Part shown: one piece after another, positions 1-7,180 of the stretch | Layout: every line of letters starts with the position of its first letter | Numbering within the stretch: position 1 is the first letter of the stretch | Assembly (NCBI GenBank): GCA_016931875.1 | Contig: JAFGDX010000060.1 | Span: forward strand, 1 to 11,973 | Reading direction: 5' to 3' | DNA length: 11,973 bases | Origin: Prolixibacteraceae bacterium | GTDB lineage: Bacteria; Bacteroidota; Bacteroidia; Bacteroidales; Prolixibacteraceae | The notes under the pieces: generated by a model | What the model was told of the DNA's origin: nothing | Seen by the model: only the letters and a program-made list of their open reading frames with translations | Databases searched by the model: none | Position numbers and translations under genes: made by a program

Positions 1-1200
1 CATTTTGGCTGTGGTTGAAAGCCATGGCCTGATTGTACTTTGCAGGTTAATGTTTGCGTTGTAGCGTTTAAAATCGGAGTTGATGATATACCCAACATCA
101 TTTAAAAATCCGAAAGAAGTAAAATATTTTGTTGTTTCAGAACCGCCGCGTAATGTAAGGTTGGCTTCTGTGCGCGATGAGCTTTGAAAACCATAATCTT
201 CCCAATTTTCAGGATCATATTTTCTGGTGACACCGTCTTTTACCATATGGGTGACAGGGTCGATAAGCTGTGAACCATCTGTGGCATTCCATAAATTATA
301 TTTCGGATTTATTCCAGAGCCGGAAAAAAGGTTGGCGTTTGCGTAAGCTGCCGGGTCTGCTGCTCCGGTGGCCCAACCCCTGTTGTATAATGATTCCCAG
401 CTTAAACCAATATATTCCTCAGGCGATTTTATGGTACTGTAACGTGGCAGAAAACTTACGTTTACCCCGCGTTTTACATCGGCTTCAATAACCGACTCGC
501 CGGCTTTCCCTGATTTTGTGGTTAAAAGTATAACCCCGTTGGCACCACGCGAACCGTAAATGGCTGTTGCAGTTGCATCTTTAAGAATGGTTGTAGATTC
601 AATATCATTGGGGTTGATTGCATTCAGTGAACCGTCGTAAGGAACTCCATCCAACACATACAACGGACTCCGGTTACCGTTTACAGAACCAAAACCCCTG
701 ATACGGATAGTGGCCTCGCTACCCGGTTGGCCGGAGGTATTGATTACCTGAACCCCTGCGGCCTCACCAGCCAGTGACTGTGAAACGTTTGATACCGCTT
801 TACTTTGCATGTTTTCATTCTTAATTGTGGTAGCTGTACCCACAAATGATTGTTTGGTTGCTGTACCATAACCAACCACCACAACCTCATCAATACCCAA
901 AATATCAGGACTCATTTGTACCGTAAATACACTTTGCCCTTCAATTGGTACTTCAACGGTTTTCATACCTACAAATGAAAATACAAGGGTTTGGGCATCA
1001 TTGGGAACCTCAAGGTTAAATACACCGTCAATGTTAGTGATTGTACCCATTGTGGTACCTTTCAAATTGATTGAAACACCCGGTATTGTAGAACCATCTT
1101 CGGTACTTGTTACAGTCCCGGAAATGCTTCTTACCTGGGCCTCAACTACCAGTACGCCAAACAAGGCAATACCAAACAGCATTAGCGCAATTTTTTTCAT
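1..1200 (-). CDS. SusC/RagA-family TonB-linked outer membrane transporter, N-terminal part (cut by left edge)
   Basis: This is the N-terminal 400 residues of a TonB-dependent outer membrane transporter of the SusC/RagA type; full family members are about 1000 residues, so most of the barrel lies outside the window. I translated the minus strand by hand from the ATG at 1200; the frame is open to base 1. A signal peptide (about residues 1-21, cleavage after VEA before QVRS) is followed by a carboxypeptidase-regulatory-like domain (about 24-100), the segment DEVVVVGYGT (104-113), which is a hallmark of the family, and a plug domain (about 115-230) with LYVLDGVPY and AIYGSRGANGVILLTTK. The barrel starts near residue 235. 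By family knowledge it imports oligosaccharides with a SusD lipoprotein partner, normally encoded just downstream, here beyond the left edge. The substrate cannot be read from this part. A dyad and promoter candidate lie upstream. Confidence 0.95.
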   Translation of the reverse strand, partial: MKKIALMLFGIALFGVLVVEAQVRSISGTVTSTEDGSTIPGVSINLKGTTMGTITNIDGVFNLEVPNDAQTLVFSFVGMKTVEVPIEGQSVFTVQMSPDILGIDEVVVVGYGTATKQSFVGTATTIKNENMQSKAVSNVSQSLAGEAAGVQVINTSGQPGSEATIRIRGFGSVNGNRSPLYVLDGVPYDGSLNAINPNDIESTTILKDATATAIYGSRGANGVILLTTKSGKAGESVIEADVKRGVNVSFLPRYSTIKSPEEYIGLSWESLYNRGWATGAADPAAYANANLFSGSGINPKYNLWNATDGSQLIDPVTHMVKDGVTRKYDPENWEDYGFQSSSRTEANLTLRGGSETTKYFTSFGFLNDVGYIINSDFKRYNANINLQSTIRPWLSTTAKM

Positions 1201-1348
1201 AGATAAATTTTTAATAATTAAATTTAATTAACTAAAAACAGACAATAAATTCACTTTACGAAAATATTAAAAAAATTAAGGAATTAACATTTTTTCACAA
1301 TTATTCGAATATTCAACACGATAATTCATTTTTAAAATCAAAAACTCA

Positions 1349-1356
1349 CAAAAATA
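1349..1356 (-). promoter_or_regulatory. Candidate Bacteroidota -7 element for the SusC-like gene
   Basis: Read on the minus strand this is TATTTTTG, a full match to the Bacteroidota -7 consensus TAnnTTTG. A start site about 5 bases downstream (near 1345) would give a leader of roughly 145 bases before the ATG at 1200. No TTTG -33 element sits at the usual 19-21 base spacing; the nearest TTTG is 25 bases away, inside the dyad at 1374-1395. A weak -33 with an adjacent activator site would fit an activator-dependent promoter, but this is inference. Confidence 0.4.
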
Positions 1357-1373
1357 AAGGTCTCTGTCTATAT

Positions 1374-1395
1374 AAACGTGACAAATGTCACGTTT
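1374..1395. promoter_or_regulatory. Perfect 10-bp-arm dyad resembling a Crp/Fnr-family operator
   Basis: The arms AAACGTGACA (1374-1383) and TGTCACGTTT (1386-1395) are exact reverse complements around a central AA. The core reads GTGA-N6-TCAC, which is the half-site geometry of Crp/Fnr-type regulators (TGTGA-N6-TCACA in E. coli). The two-base centre makes a stable RNA hairpin unlikely, so a DNA-binding site for a dimeric regulator is the better reading. Its centre lies about 40 bases upstream of the start site predicted from the -7 element at 1349-1356, close to the -41.5 position of class II Crp activation. The regulator gene is not in the window. Confidence 0.6.
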
Positions 1396-1671
1396 AAACC
1401 TGCATTTCAATTCGTAATTCTCTATAGAACATAACTATACAAAATAAAACATACGATTATAAAAACCGGAGATTTTGTGCTTATAATACTGATTACCAAA
1501 ATCATAAATTCATTCCCTGAGCGTTCCCTCCGTAATGTTGTTTTTAATTCGGGAATCAAGGACACAAAGACACAAAAAATGGAAAATTAATTAGGTGCTA
1601 AAATCAAATGAACACAAGATTATTACCTGATGATTTTCATTTTAAAAGAAAATGCACCATAAGTACCAATA

Positions 1672-1706
1672 TTATCAATTTTTATCTATTTTTAAATTAT
1701 TGATAA
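1672..1706. repeat. AT-rich inverted repeat upstream of the PIG-L gene
   Basis: TTATCAAT (1672-1679) and ATTGATAA (1699-1706) are exact reverse complements separated by 19 bases, ending 36 bases before the PIG-L start. It could be an operator or part of the promoter region. In DNA this AT-rich an 8-bp match can arise by chance. Confidence 0.25.
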
Positions 1707-1742
1707 ACGAATTTTAAAAACTTATTTTTAAAACCTAAGCCT

Positions 1743-2603
1743 ATGAAAAAGCTATTCATTTTAATGATTTCCATCTTTTTTGCTTCCATTTATGCATCGT
1801 CCACAAACATAGTTGTAATTGGTGCACACCCCGACGATTGTGATATTGATGCCGGAGGAACGGCCATAAAATTTGCCAAAGCGGGTCATAATGTTCTTTT
1901 TATCTCGGTAACCAACGGCGATGCAGGACACCATGAAAAAGGCGGAGGCGCTCTTGCCAAAATCCGCCGGGCCGAAGCGCAGGAAGCCGGTAAAAGGTTT
2001 GGTGTTACATATGTAGTTCTGGACAACCATGACGGTGAGCTGATGCCAACCCTTCCCGTGCGGTTGGAGCTGATACGGATGATCAGGGAATGGAAAGCCG
2101 ATGTGGTAATTGGCCCGCGCCCCAACGATTATCACCCCGACCACCGGAATACAGCCATTCTTATTCAGGATGCCGCCTACATGGTAATTGTGCCCAACGT
2201 GGCGCCCGATACCCCACCACTGAAAAGAAACCCGGTATTTTTATACACCGAAGACAATTTCCAAAAACCTTATCCTTTTGAAGCTGATATTGCCGTTGAT
2301 ATTACGGACGTATTCGACCAGAAAATTTATGCCATGTCGGCGCACGAATCGCAGTTTTTTGAATGGTTGCCCTGGACAAACGGAACCCTCGATCAGGTTC
2401 CGCAAGGCAAGGAAGAAAGACTGGAATGGCTTGCCAAATGGAGAAGCCCCCGCATAAAAGACAATGTAAAACAAAGCCTGATTAAATGGTATGGGGAAGA
2501 AAAAGGAAGCCATGTAAAAATGGCAGAAGCTTTTGAAATATGTGAATACGGCCGCCGGCCTTCAGACAAGGAAATCAAAGAATTGTTTCCTTTTTTTGAA
2601 TAA
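1743..2603 (+). CDS. Secreted PIG-L/LmbE-family zinc deacetylase
   Basis: This is a 286-residue PIG-L (LmbE-like) family hydrolase, a family of zinc-dependent de-N-acetylases acting on N-acetylglucosamine-type groups. The first ~19 residues form a signal peptide (hydrophobic IL-MISIFFASIY stretch ending at ASS), so the enzyme is exported, probably to the periplasm. The motif GAHPDD (27-32) supplies the expected zinc ligands His29 and Asp32 and the catalytic base Asp31; DYHPDH (129-134) supplies His131 and the third ligand His134. HESQFFEW near residue 201 is another family-like segment. All catalytic residues expected from MshB-like enzymes are present, so it should be active. The start is the first ATG and gives a clean signal peptide; there is no good Shine-Dalgarno sequence, which is normal here. 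It is transcribed alone and ends at a strong terminator. The substrate is unknown; a glycan amino sugar fits the neighbours. Confidence 0.9.
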   Translation: MKKLFILMISIFFASIYASSTNIVVIGAHPDDCDIDAGGTAIKFAKAGHNVLFISVTNGDAGHHEKGGGALAKIRRAEAQEAGKRFGVTYVVLDNHDGELMPTLPVRLELIRMIREWKADVVIGPRPNDYHPDHRNTAILIQDAAYMVIVPNVAPDTPPLKRNPVFLYTEDNFQKPYPFEADIAVDITDVFDQKIYAMSAHESQFFEWLPWTNGTLDQVPQGKEERLEWLAKWRSPRIKDNVKQSLIKWYGEEKGSHVKMAEAFEICEYGRRPSDKEIKELFPFFE

Positions 2604-2625
2604 CCAGCCTTCCGGAACAAAAAAC

Positions 2626-2671
2626 AAAGCATAAAAAGAAATAAAACAATTCTTTTTATGCTTTATTTTTT
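2626..2671. terminator. Strong bidirectional intrinsic terminator
   Basis: AAAGCATAAAAAGAA (2626-2640) pairs perfectly with TTCTTTTTATGCTTT (2650-2664), a 15-bp stem with a 9-base loop. It is followed by A then six T on the plus strand, and on the minus strand by G then six T. It therefore serves both convergent genes, the PIG-L deacetylase and the GH172 protein. Confidence 0.85.
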
Positions 2672-2768
2672 CACCCAAAATTTGAAATTACAAAAACAGG
2701 TTCCCCGTTTAAAGGATCGCTGAATCAGTTGAAAAGAACTCATTCCCAACTTGGCTGCAAAAAAACGG

Positions 2769-4841
2769 TTACAATTTCTGAAAGCCTATAAAATCGATTC
2801 CTGCCATATTGCCCGGTTTGGCATTTTTATCTGATCCGGTAATTTTTATAGATAAAATATTTTCTCCTTTACTAAACAGATGTGTTCCAAGATCAACTGC
2901 AAACGGAACTACCTCATTTTTATAATAACAATTTACCGGCCGGCCACAGGCAACTCCGTTAAAATACAGTTGAACAATTCCATAATCAACAGCCTTGGTA
3001 AGATGAGCATTTACTTTGTACCTTCCGGTTTCATTTATAATAAATTTTGTAGTAAGTTCAGCTCCTTCGCTTCCATTTTGCCACCAAAGCTGCCGGTTCC
3101 CGCTCCAGCCAAATTCTCCTTCCTGAATACCAATCTCGCCTGAAGACACATTTATAACTTCCAGGTTCTCACCTTCCATTTTTCCATCAGCGCCAACTAC
3201 CGGCTGATAAATATCAGCACGTTTTAAAGCCACAGGAACTTTTACACTTTTAATGTCAGGTTCAATATTTATACTGAAACCGGGTTTTGCATACCAATAG
3301 GCTGTCATTGCATAATTTATACGGGTTTTCACCCAGTGCCACATTTCAATATTCGAACTTATTTTTTCACTGAAAGGCATGGCATCCAGAGTTCGGTAGC
3401 GCATATTTACCGTCATCCCGGGATGGAAATTCCCTGCTCCGGTTGGCTGTGCAATAAAAGGGTGCGTAAATTTTTCAGGCCGGCACCATGCATAGCCGTA
3501 ATAATCTTCGGTTCCGGTACCAATACACGACGGAAAAGTTTCCCCGTCAACAAATATTTTCTCATCGCCTTCACCCCACCAGGCATCGGCAGTATTAAAA
3601 ACCGTAAGCGCATCGCCAACATACATTCCTTGTCCCTGAACATCAACATAGTTCACATCATAATGCCACTCATGATTTTCCAGCGTTGAATCTTTGGCGG
3701 TTTGCACCCGGTTAAATTCATGCCATGAAGCGCCAAAGTACATGCTTTCCCTTGTCCATTTATAGTCTGTAAAAACAACTTTTGCCTCAACTTCAACCGT
3801 TTGTTCGCCATAATTAATCAGTTTTACTTCAGCATTTTTTTGAAACGGCATCAACCAGAACGATTCCATTCTGCCACTTTCATCCACAGCAGAATACCAG
3901 GTTTCAGAAGAAAAAACCTGGTAACCGGTTCCAAAGAAATCGCCCACCGGAACCCAAACCGTTTGATTTCCGTCAAACGAAATGGCCAACACACTTGAAC
4001 GAAGCGCCTGGTTGATATTGTTTGCTCCCAGATTTACTTCAATTTTTGAAATGGTTTTTCCTTTTCTGTTGATTTCCAGCGATATCTCTTCTCCGGGCTG
4101 AAGCACCTTTGTACTTTCAACACTTTCACCTTCCGGCAACAACGGATTTAACAGTACCCGGGCAGTTTGTTCCACTTTACCGGCTGCCTGCGACAACACT
4201 TCTTTTGAAAAACTTTCCACCCGAATTTCCGGTTCGTAGGTTCTGTAACATATGTTGTAATAGATGCTGGGGCGCCGACGGTTTTCTTCAATTGTAACCG
4301 CATCGCATTGGTAGGTGATTTTACAGTGCCCGGCATACGGAACCGGAAGATACAAATTATGTCCGCGCCGTTCGTACTCGGTTTCGGGCGAAACAGAAAC
4401 AGCCAGTGGTTCGGGCGCCAGCTGTGTTCCGCTTAAAATATCAAGAACATTTCCTTCCATCACGGGAGTTTCATTCCCGTCAATATAAATCCGCAGTGTT
4501 CCGTCAATAGCTCCTTCGCCTGCAAAAGTCATCCAGAAACGAACCACAGCTCCTGGACCATCGGCATCAAACAATACAAACTCTCGACGTCCGTTGTTTT
4601 CTTCTTCGCGTATAAACTGGGTATAATCTGCATTTGCCCACCAGTCTTTATCATCAGGCGAAACCGATTTCCGGTCGTAGCTGCTAAACTGTTTTAAGGT
4701 GTAATGCTGCTGCGGAAACCGGGTTACAACCGTTCTGTCGGTCATTTCATCAAGCAGCGATTCAAGAGTTATCACTTTGGGTTTACAGGAAAATAACGCA
4801 ATGGAAATCAACGTTCCAAGTAAGAATACCGTTCGGTTCAT
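2769..4841 (-). CDS. GH172 (DUF2961) family glycoside hydrolase lipoprotein
   Basis: This 690-residue protein belongs to the DUF2961 family, now glycoside hydrolase family 172; known members act on alpha-D-fructofuranosides or D-arabinofuranosides. A lipoprotein signal peptide ends in the lipobox LFSC (Cys19), so it is membrane-anchored. The catalytic domain spans about residues 30-540. Glu424 (WWGEGD) and Glu445 (GTGTEDYYG) are 21 residues apart, the same spacing I recall for the two catalytic Glu of the Bifidobacterium dentium enzyme, so it should be active. Residues ~565-690 form an extra beta-rich domain ending in GIDFIGFQ, resembling carbohydrate-binding modules; family members without it are about 350-550 residues long. 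It lies 46 bp after the acyltransferase gene on the same strand, so the two are probably co-transcribed, and it ends towards the bidirectional terminator. The furanoside substrate cannot be specified. Confidence 0.88.
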   Translation of the reverse strand: MNRTVFLLGTLISIALFSCKPKVITLESLLDEMTDRTVVTRFPQQHYTLKQFSSYDRKSVSPDDKDWWANADYTQFIREEENNGRREFVLFDADGPGAVVRFWMTFAGEGAIDGTLRIYIDGNETPVMEGNVLDILSGTQLAPEPLAVSVSPETEYERRGHNLYLPVPYAGHCKITYQCDAVTIEENRRRPSIYYNICYRTYEPEIRVESFSKEVLSQAAGKVEQTARVLLNPLLPEGESVESTKVLQPGEEISLEINRKGKTISKIEVNLGANNINQALRSSVLAISFDGNQTVWVPVGDFFGTGYQVFSSETWYSAVDESGRMESFWLMPFQKNAEVKLINYGEQTVEVEAKVVFTDYKWTRESMYFGASWHEFNRVQTAKDSTLENHEWHYDVNYVDVQGQGMYVGDALTVFNTADAWWGEGDEKIFVDGETFPSCIGTGTEDYYGYAWCRPEKFTHPFIAQPTGAGNFHPGMTVNMRYRTLDAMPFSEKISSNIEMWHWVKTRINYAMTAYWYAKPGFSINIEPDIKSVKVPVALKRADIYQPVVGADGKMEGENLEVINVSSGEIGIQEGEFGWSGNRQLWWQNGSEGAELTTKFIINETGRYKVNAHLTKAVDYGIVQLYFNGVACGRPVNCYYKNEVVPFAVDLGTHLFSKGENILSIKITGSDKNAKPGNMAGIDFIGFQKL

Positions 4842-4887
4842 CTTTATATAATTTTTGAAATTTATGGTACAAGGTACAAAAACTGAT

Positions 4888-6072
4888 TTACAATTTCAGC
4901 CGGATTCCCAAACGGGATAGACCCGCGGCAAAACCAATCATTAACAATGCCCAGCCAAGCGAACCCGCGACAGCCAGCAATGGATTTTCCGTTGTTTTGT
5001 AAAAGAAAACCGGGAGACTTGTCATCCAGATTGAATAATACAAAATATCGGGGGCGAGATAGGTTGTTAAAGAATTCCGCCCGGCAGGAACAAAAACCAT
5101 ACTCCACTTTTTGATTCCCCAAACATCCACAAGCAGAAAAAGAACCACAAACAGAAGAATGCTGATCCCATTGCATATAAAGGCCCAGCTTGGTGTTCCC
5201 AAAATTTTTGAAATGATAAACCACTGACGAAGAAAAAATCCCAGTACCAGGAATAAAATTCCCAAACCCACTGCAACCGGAATAAAAATTCTGAAACGGG
5301 CTTTTCCGTATTTCAGCAAAAGAAGACTAAAAAACAAGCCCGCTATTACAATGGATGGTGTATTTCCTTCCAAAAGAACACCAAAAACGGGGTTTAATCC
5401 ATCCGGAAAACTCAGCAAATTTAGCTGCGACAAAATATTGAGCAGAATAAAAACAAGCAGCCAAAGTCCGGTCTTCAGCATATTTCCGGAAACAAACAAA
5501 TGCACAAGGGCAGCCACCAGATATCCCCAGCCAATCAGGCCTAAAATTCCCCACCAGCCCGGGATCAGCCACCCGGGATTTTCAGCTGTCCCCGCCCGGA
5601 ACATTACAAGCAAAACAACCAACCCACCCATTCCGGCAGCTTTCAAAATAAAAGGCAACCACCTGGGTTCGATTTTGTATTGATTCCAAACCAAAAAAAC
5701 GCAAAGGTACATCGAAATTGCCCACCCGTTTTTGCTCATTCCGGTGAGTTCAGGGTTCACTCTGGCTGTGTTCAGCATAAGTACGCCTATAAAAAGTAAA
5801 CTCAGGGTACGGATAATAATATGTTTTACAATGGTAAAAGTTGTGTCACCTTTATTTTTTCTGGATTGAATGGCAAAAGGAACCGCCATTCCTACCATAA
5901 AAAGAAATCCGGGGAAAACCCAGTCGGCCAGCCCCATCCCGTCGAAACCGGCATCGGTATGCGTAAGCCACTTCGGAACACCGGCAACATACAAATCGTT
6001 CACAAACAGCATCAGAAAAAGGGTTAGCCCTCTCATGATATCGATGGTTAAAATACGTTCCGGTAATTTCAT
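4888..6072 (-). CDS. HGSNAT-like (DUF5009/DUF1624-type) multi-pass membrane acyltransferase
   Basis: This 394-residue membrane protein resembles heparan-alpha-glucosaminide N-acetyltransferase and bacterial NagX-type proteins, which move an acetyl group from cytosolic acetyl-CoA to a glucosamine on the other side of the membrane. The opening RILTIDIMRGLTLFLMLFVND is the typical first helix. WLTHTDAGFDGMGLADWVFP (residues 35-54) matches the family block that carries the catalytic His; His38 is in that place. About ten hydrophobic helices follow through the C-terminus. The frame stays open to 6378, but the extra 102 residues are not family-like and would run across the divergent gene at 6180, so I start at ATG 6072 (MKLPERI). 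It is first in a likely two-gene operon with the GH172 lipoprotein. A weak promoter candidate (TATTTTTC at 6110-6117, with TTTA 21 bases upstream) precedes it. The acceptor sugar is unknown. Confidence 0.8.
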   Translation of the reverse strand: MKLPERILTIDIMRGLTLFLMLFVNDLYVAGVPKWLTHTDAGFDGMGLADWVFPGFLFMVGMAVPFAIQSRKNKGDTTFTIVKHIIIRTLSLLFIGVLMLNTARVNPELTGMSKNGWAISMYLCVFLVWNQYKIEPRWLPFILKAAGMGGLVVLLVMFRAGTAENPGWLIPGWWGILGLIGWGYLVAALVHLFVSGNMLKTGLWLLVFILLNILSQLNLLSFPDGLNPVFGVLLEGNTPSIVIAGLFFSLLLLKYGKARFRIFIPVAVGLGILFLVLGFFLRQWFIISKILGTPSWAFICNGISILLFVVLFLLVDVWGIKKWSMVFVPAGRNSLTTYLAPDILYYSIWMTSLPVFFYKTTENPLLAVAGSLGWALLMIGFAAGLSRLGIRLKL

Positions 6073-6133
6073 TGCATTTTTTGAAATGATATGATGAAGA
6101 TATAAAAAGGAAAAATAATAGAATGAAACCCCA

Positions 6134-6164
6134 TTGACTAAATTTCTTTTTTTCAGTAACTTTA
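6134..6164 (+). promoter_or_regulatory. Candidate Bacteroidota promoter for the 255-residue protein gene
   Basis: TTG (6134-6136) and TAACTTTA (6157-6164) are separated by 20 bases. This fits the Bacteroidota pattern TTTG-N19-21-TAnnTTTG with one mismatch in the -7 element. Transcription would begin near 6170 and leave a leader of only about 10 bases before the ATG at 6180, which is short but possible. Confidence 0.4.
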
Positions 6165-6179
6165 ATAAAAAAAGAAGCC

Positions 6180-6947
6180 ATGAAAAAGTTTTATTACCTG
6201 GTATTAACTCCGGAATCACTAATTGCTTCGCACCTTGATCCTTTTGATTTTGGAAACTATTTGTCGGTTGGAACGCAAAAACGTACACGGGGGCAAAACA
6301 TTTTCTTTGAAATTGACCCTGACAAAATGAAGAATTTACCTCATGAATACATTGACAAACAGCTGATTCCATACCCAAACGGCGAGCCCAAACGTTCTGT
6401 TTTTTTTAGCATCTACAGGGCATTGGAAAGTACACCGCTTTCGGCATTAAAAAACCTGTACCTTTCTACCGACGACGGAAAAGTACTTGAACTGGTTTCC
6501 TCGGATTACGAAGAAATTGAGTCCGATGAAATTCATTTGTACCAGCAATTTAACCCCATTACCACACGCGTGGCCAGCAAACTTCTTCCACACGAATTTA
6601 TCGCTTTCCTCACCGATACCAAAAAACCCGTTTCAACACCCAAAATTTTCTTTGCCGAATTGCTTTTAAACGAACTGGCCATCGACCCGTACGCTTCGCT
6701 CAACAATTTACCATACCCAAATCCCGATCATTTGCGTGATTGTTTGGTAAAACTGAATGAAACCAAAGGCAGGCTAACCAAAACAGTGTTACGTTTTATG
6801 CCGGGCGACCTTAATTACCGAACCCTTAAAACCGGTTTTTTTGTGGGCAAAAAAGAACGCTATCTCTTCTATCCCTTCCCTTCTGTAAAAGATTTGGAAT
6901 CGAAACATTACAGTTGGTGGCGCTCAGCATTGACCCGTCATTTTTAA
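6180..6947 (+). CDS. Conserved hypothetical protein, 255 residues
   Basis: I do not recognise a named family; the opening MKKFYYLVLTPESLIAS followed by an FGNYLSVGT and TRGQ segment resembles uncharacterised proteins I associate with Bacteroidota, but I cannot name a domain. There is no signal peptide or membrane helix, so it is probably cytoplasmic. It is a mixed alpha/beta sequence without an evident catalytic motif or nucleotide-binding loop. Features that stand out are FDFGNYLSVGTQKRTRGQ (residues 22-39), a repeated proline-rich YPNPDH/YPNGEP flavour, and an aromatic C-terminus (HYSWWRSALTRHF). It is transcribed divergently from the acyltransferase-GH172 pair, with 107 bp between starts, and stands alone. 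The coding frame has normal codon use and is clearly a real gene. A weak AGAAG lies just before the ATG. No function is assigned. Confidence 0.75.
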   Translation: MKKFYYLVLTPESLIASHLDPFDFGNYLSVGTQKRTRGQNIFFEIDPDKMKNLPHEYIDKQLIPYPNGEPKRSVFFSIYRALESTPLSALKNLYLSTDDGKVLELVSSDYEEIESDEIHLYQQFNPITTRVASKLLPHEFIAFLTDTKKPVSTPKIFFAELLLNELAIDPYASLNNLPYPNPDHLRDCLVKLNETKGRLTKTVLRFMPGDLNYRTLKTGFFVGKKERYLFYPFPSVKDLESKHYSWWRSALTRHF

Positions 6948-6954
6948 AACAAAA

Positions 6955-6989
6955 CAGTGCCCGACTGAAAATGAATTTTCATCACACTG
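6955..6989 (+). other. Nested inverted repeat after the 255-residue gene
   Basis: CAGTG (6955-6959) pairs with CACTG (6985-6989), enclosing TGAAAAT (6966-6972) paired with ATTTTCA (6975-6981). It lies 8 bases after the stop codon at 6947 and could fold as an interrupted hairpin at the transcript end. No T-run follows, so it is not a standard intrinsic terminator. The rest of the 233-bp gap to 7181 shows nothing else I can name. Confidence 0.3.
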
Positions 6990-7180
6990 AGCCCCGTACC
7001 GGCAAATTCTGTTGTGATAGTTCCATATACCGGCCGCAGTTGAATAACTCCAAATGCAACCGTTAAATTATTTTAACAGCGAAACGGGATGAATTTCCAT
7101 CAGCATTTTTAAAAAAAGCAGTATTATTTGCCGGTAATCATTTGTACATTAGCAACAATAACTAATCAACTTAAAATATT

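Larger units (their letters stand above)
1201..1742. other. 542-bp AT-rich divergent intergenic region
   Basis: This gap separates the SusC-like gene (leftward) from the PIG-L gene (rightward), so it must hold promoters for both. I see a 22-bp dyad at 1374-1395, a promoter -7 candidate for susC at 1349-1356, a tandem duplication of the 8-mer GACACAAA at 1561-1576, and an AT-rich inverted repeat at 1672-1706. No open frame with coding character and no RNA gene is recognisable. I could not find a convincing consensus promoter for the PIG-L gene. Confidence 0.7.

Noticed and set aside
1001..1231. Plus-strand open frame antisense to the start of the SusC-like gene
   Set aside because: It is a shadow of the SusC reading frame; the minus-strand translation gives an unmistakable family protein.
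1561..1576. Tandem GACACAAA repeat as a possible CRISPR-like or iterated regulator site
   Set aside because: Only two copies occur, there is no spacer structure, and short A-rich repeats of this kind are common in AT-rich intergenic DNA.
6073..6378. N-terminal extension of the acyltransferase frame to an upstream ATG at 6378
   Set aside because: The 102 extra residues are not membrane-family-like and lie across the divergent gene starting at 6180, whose own frame has much better coding character.
7130..7172. Promoter for the Gfo/Idh/MocA gene (TACATTAG preceded by TTTG)
   Set aside because: The -7 match is imperfect and the spacing to the nearest TTTG is about 14 bases instead of 19-21, so I could not support it.
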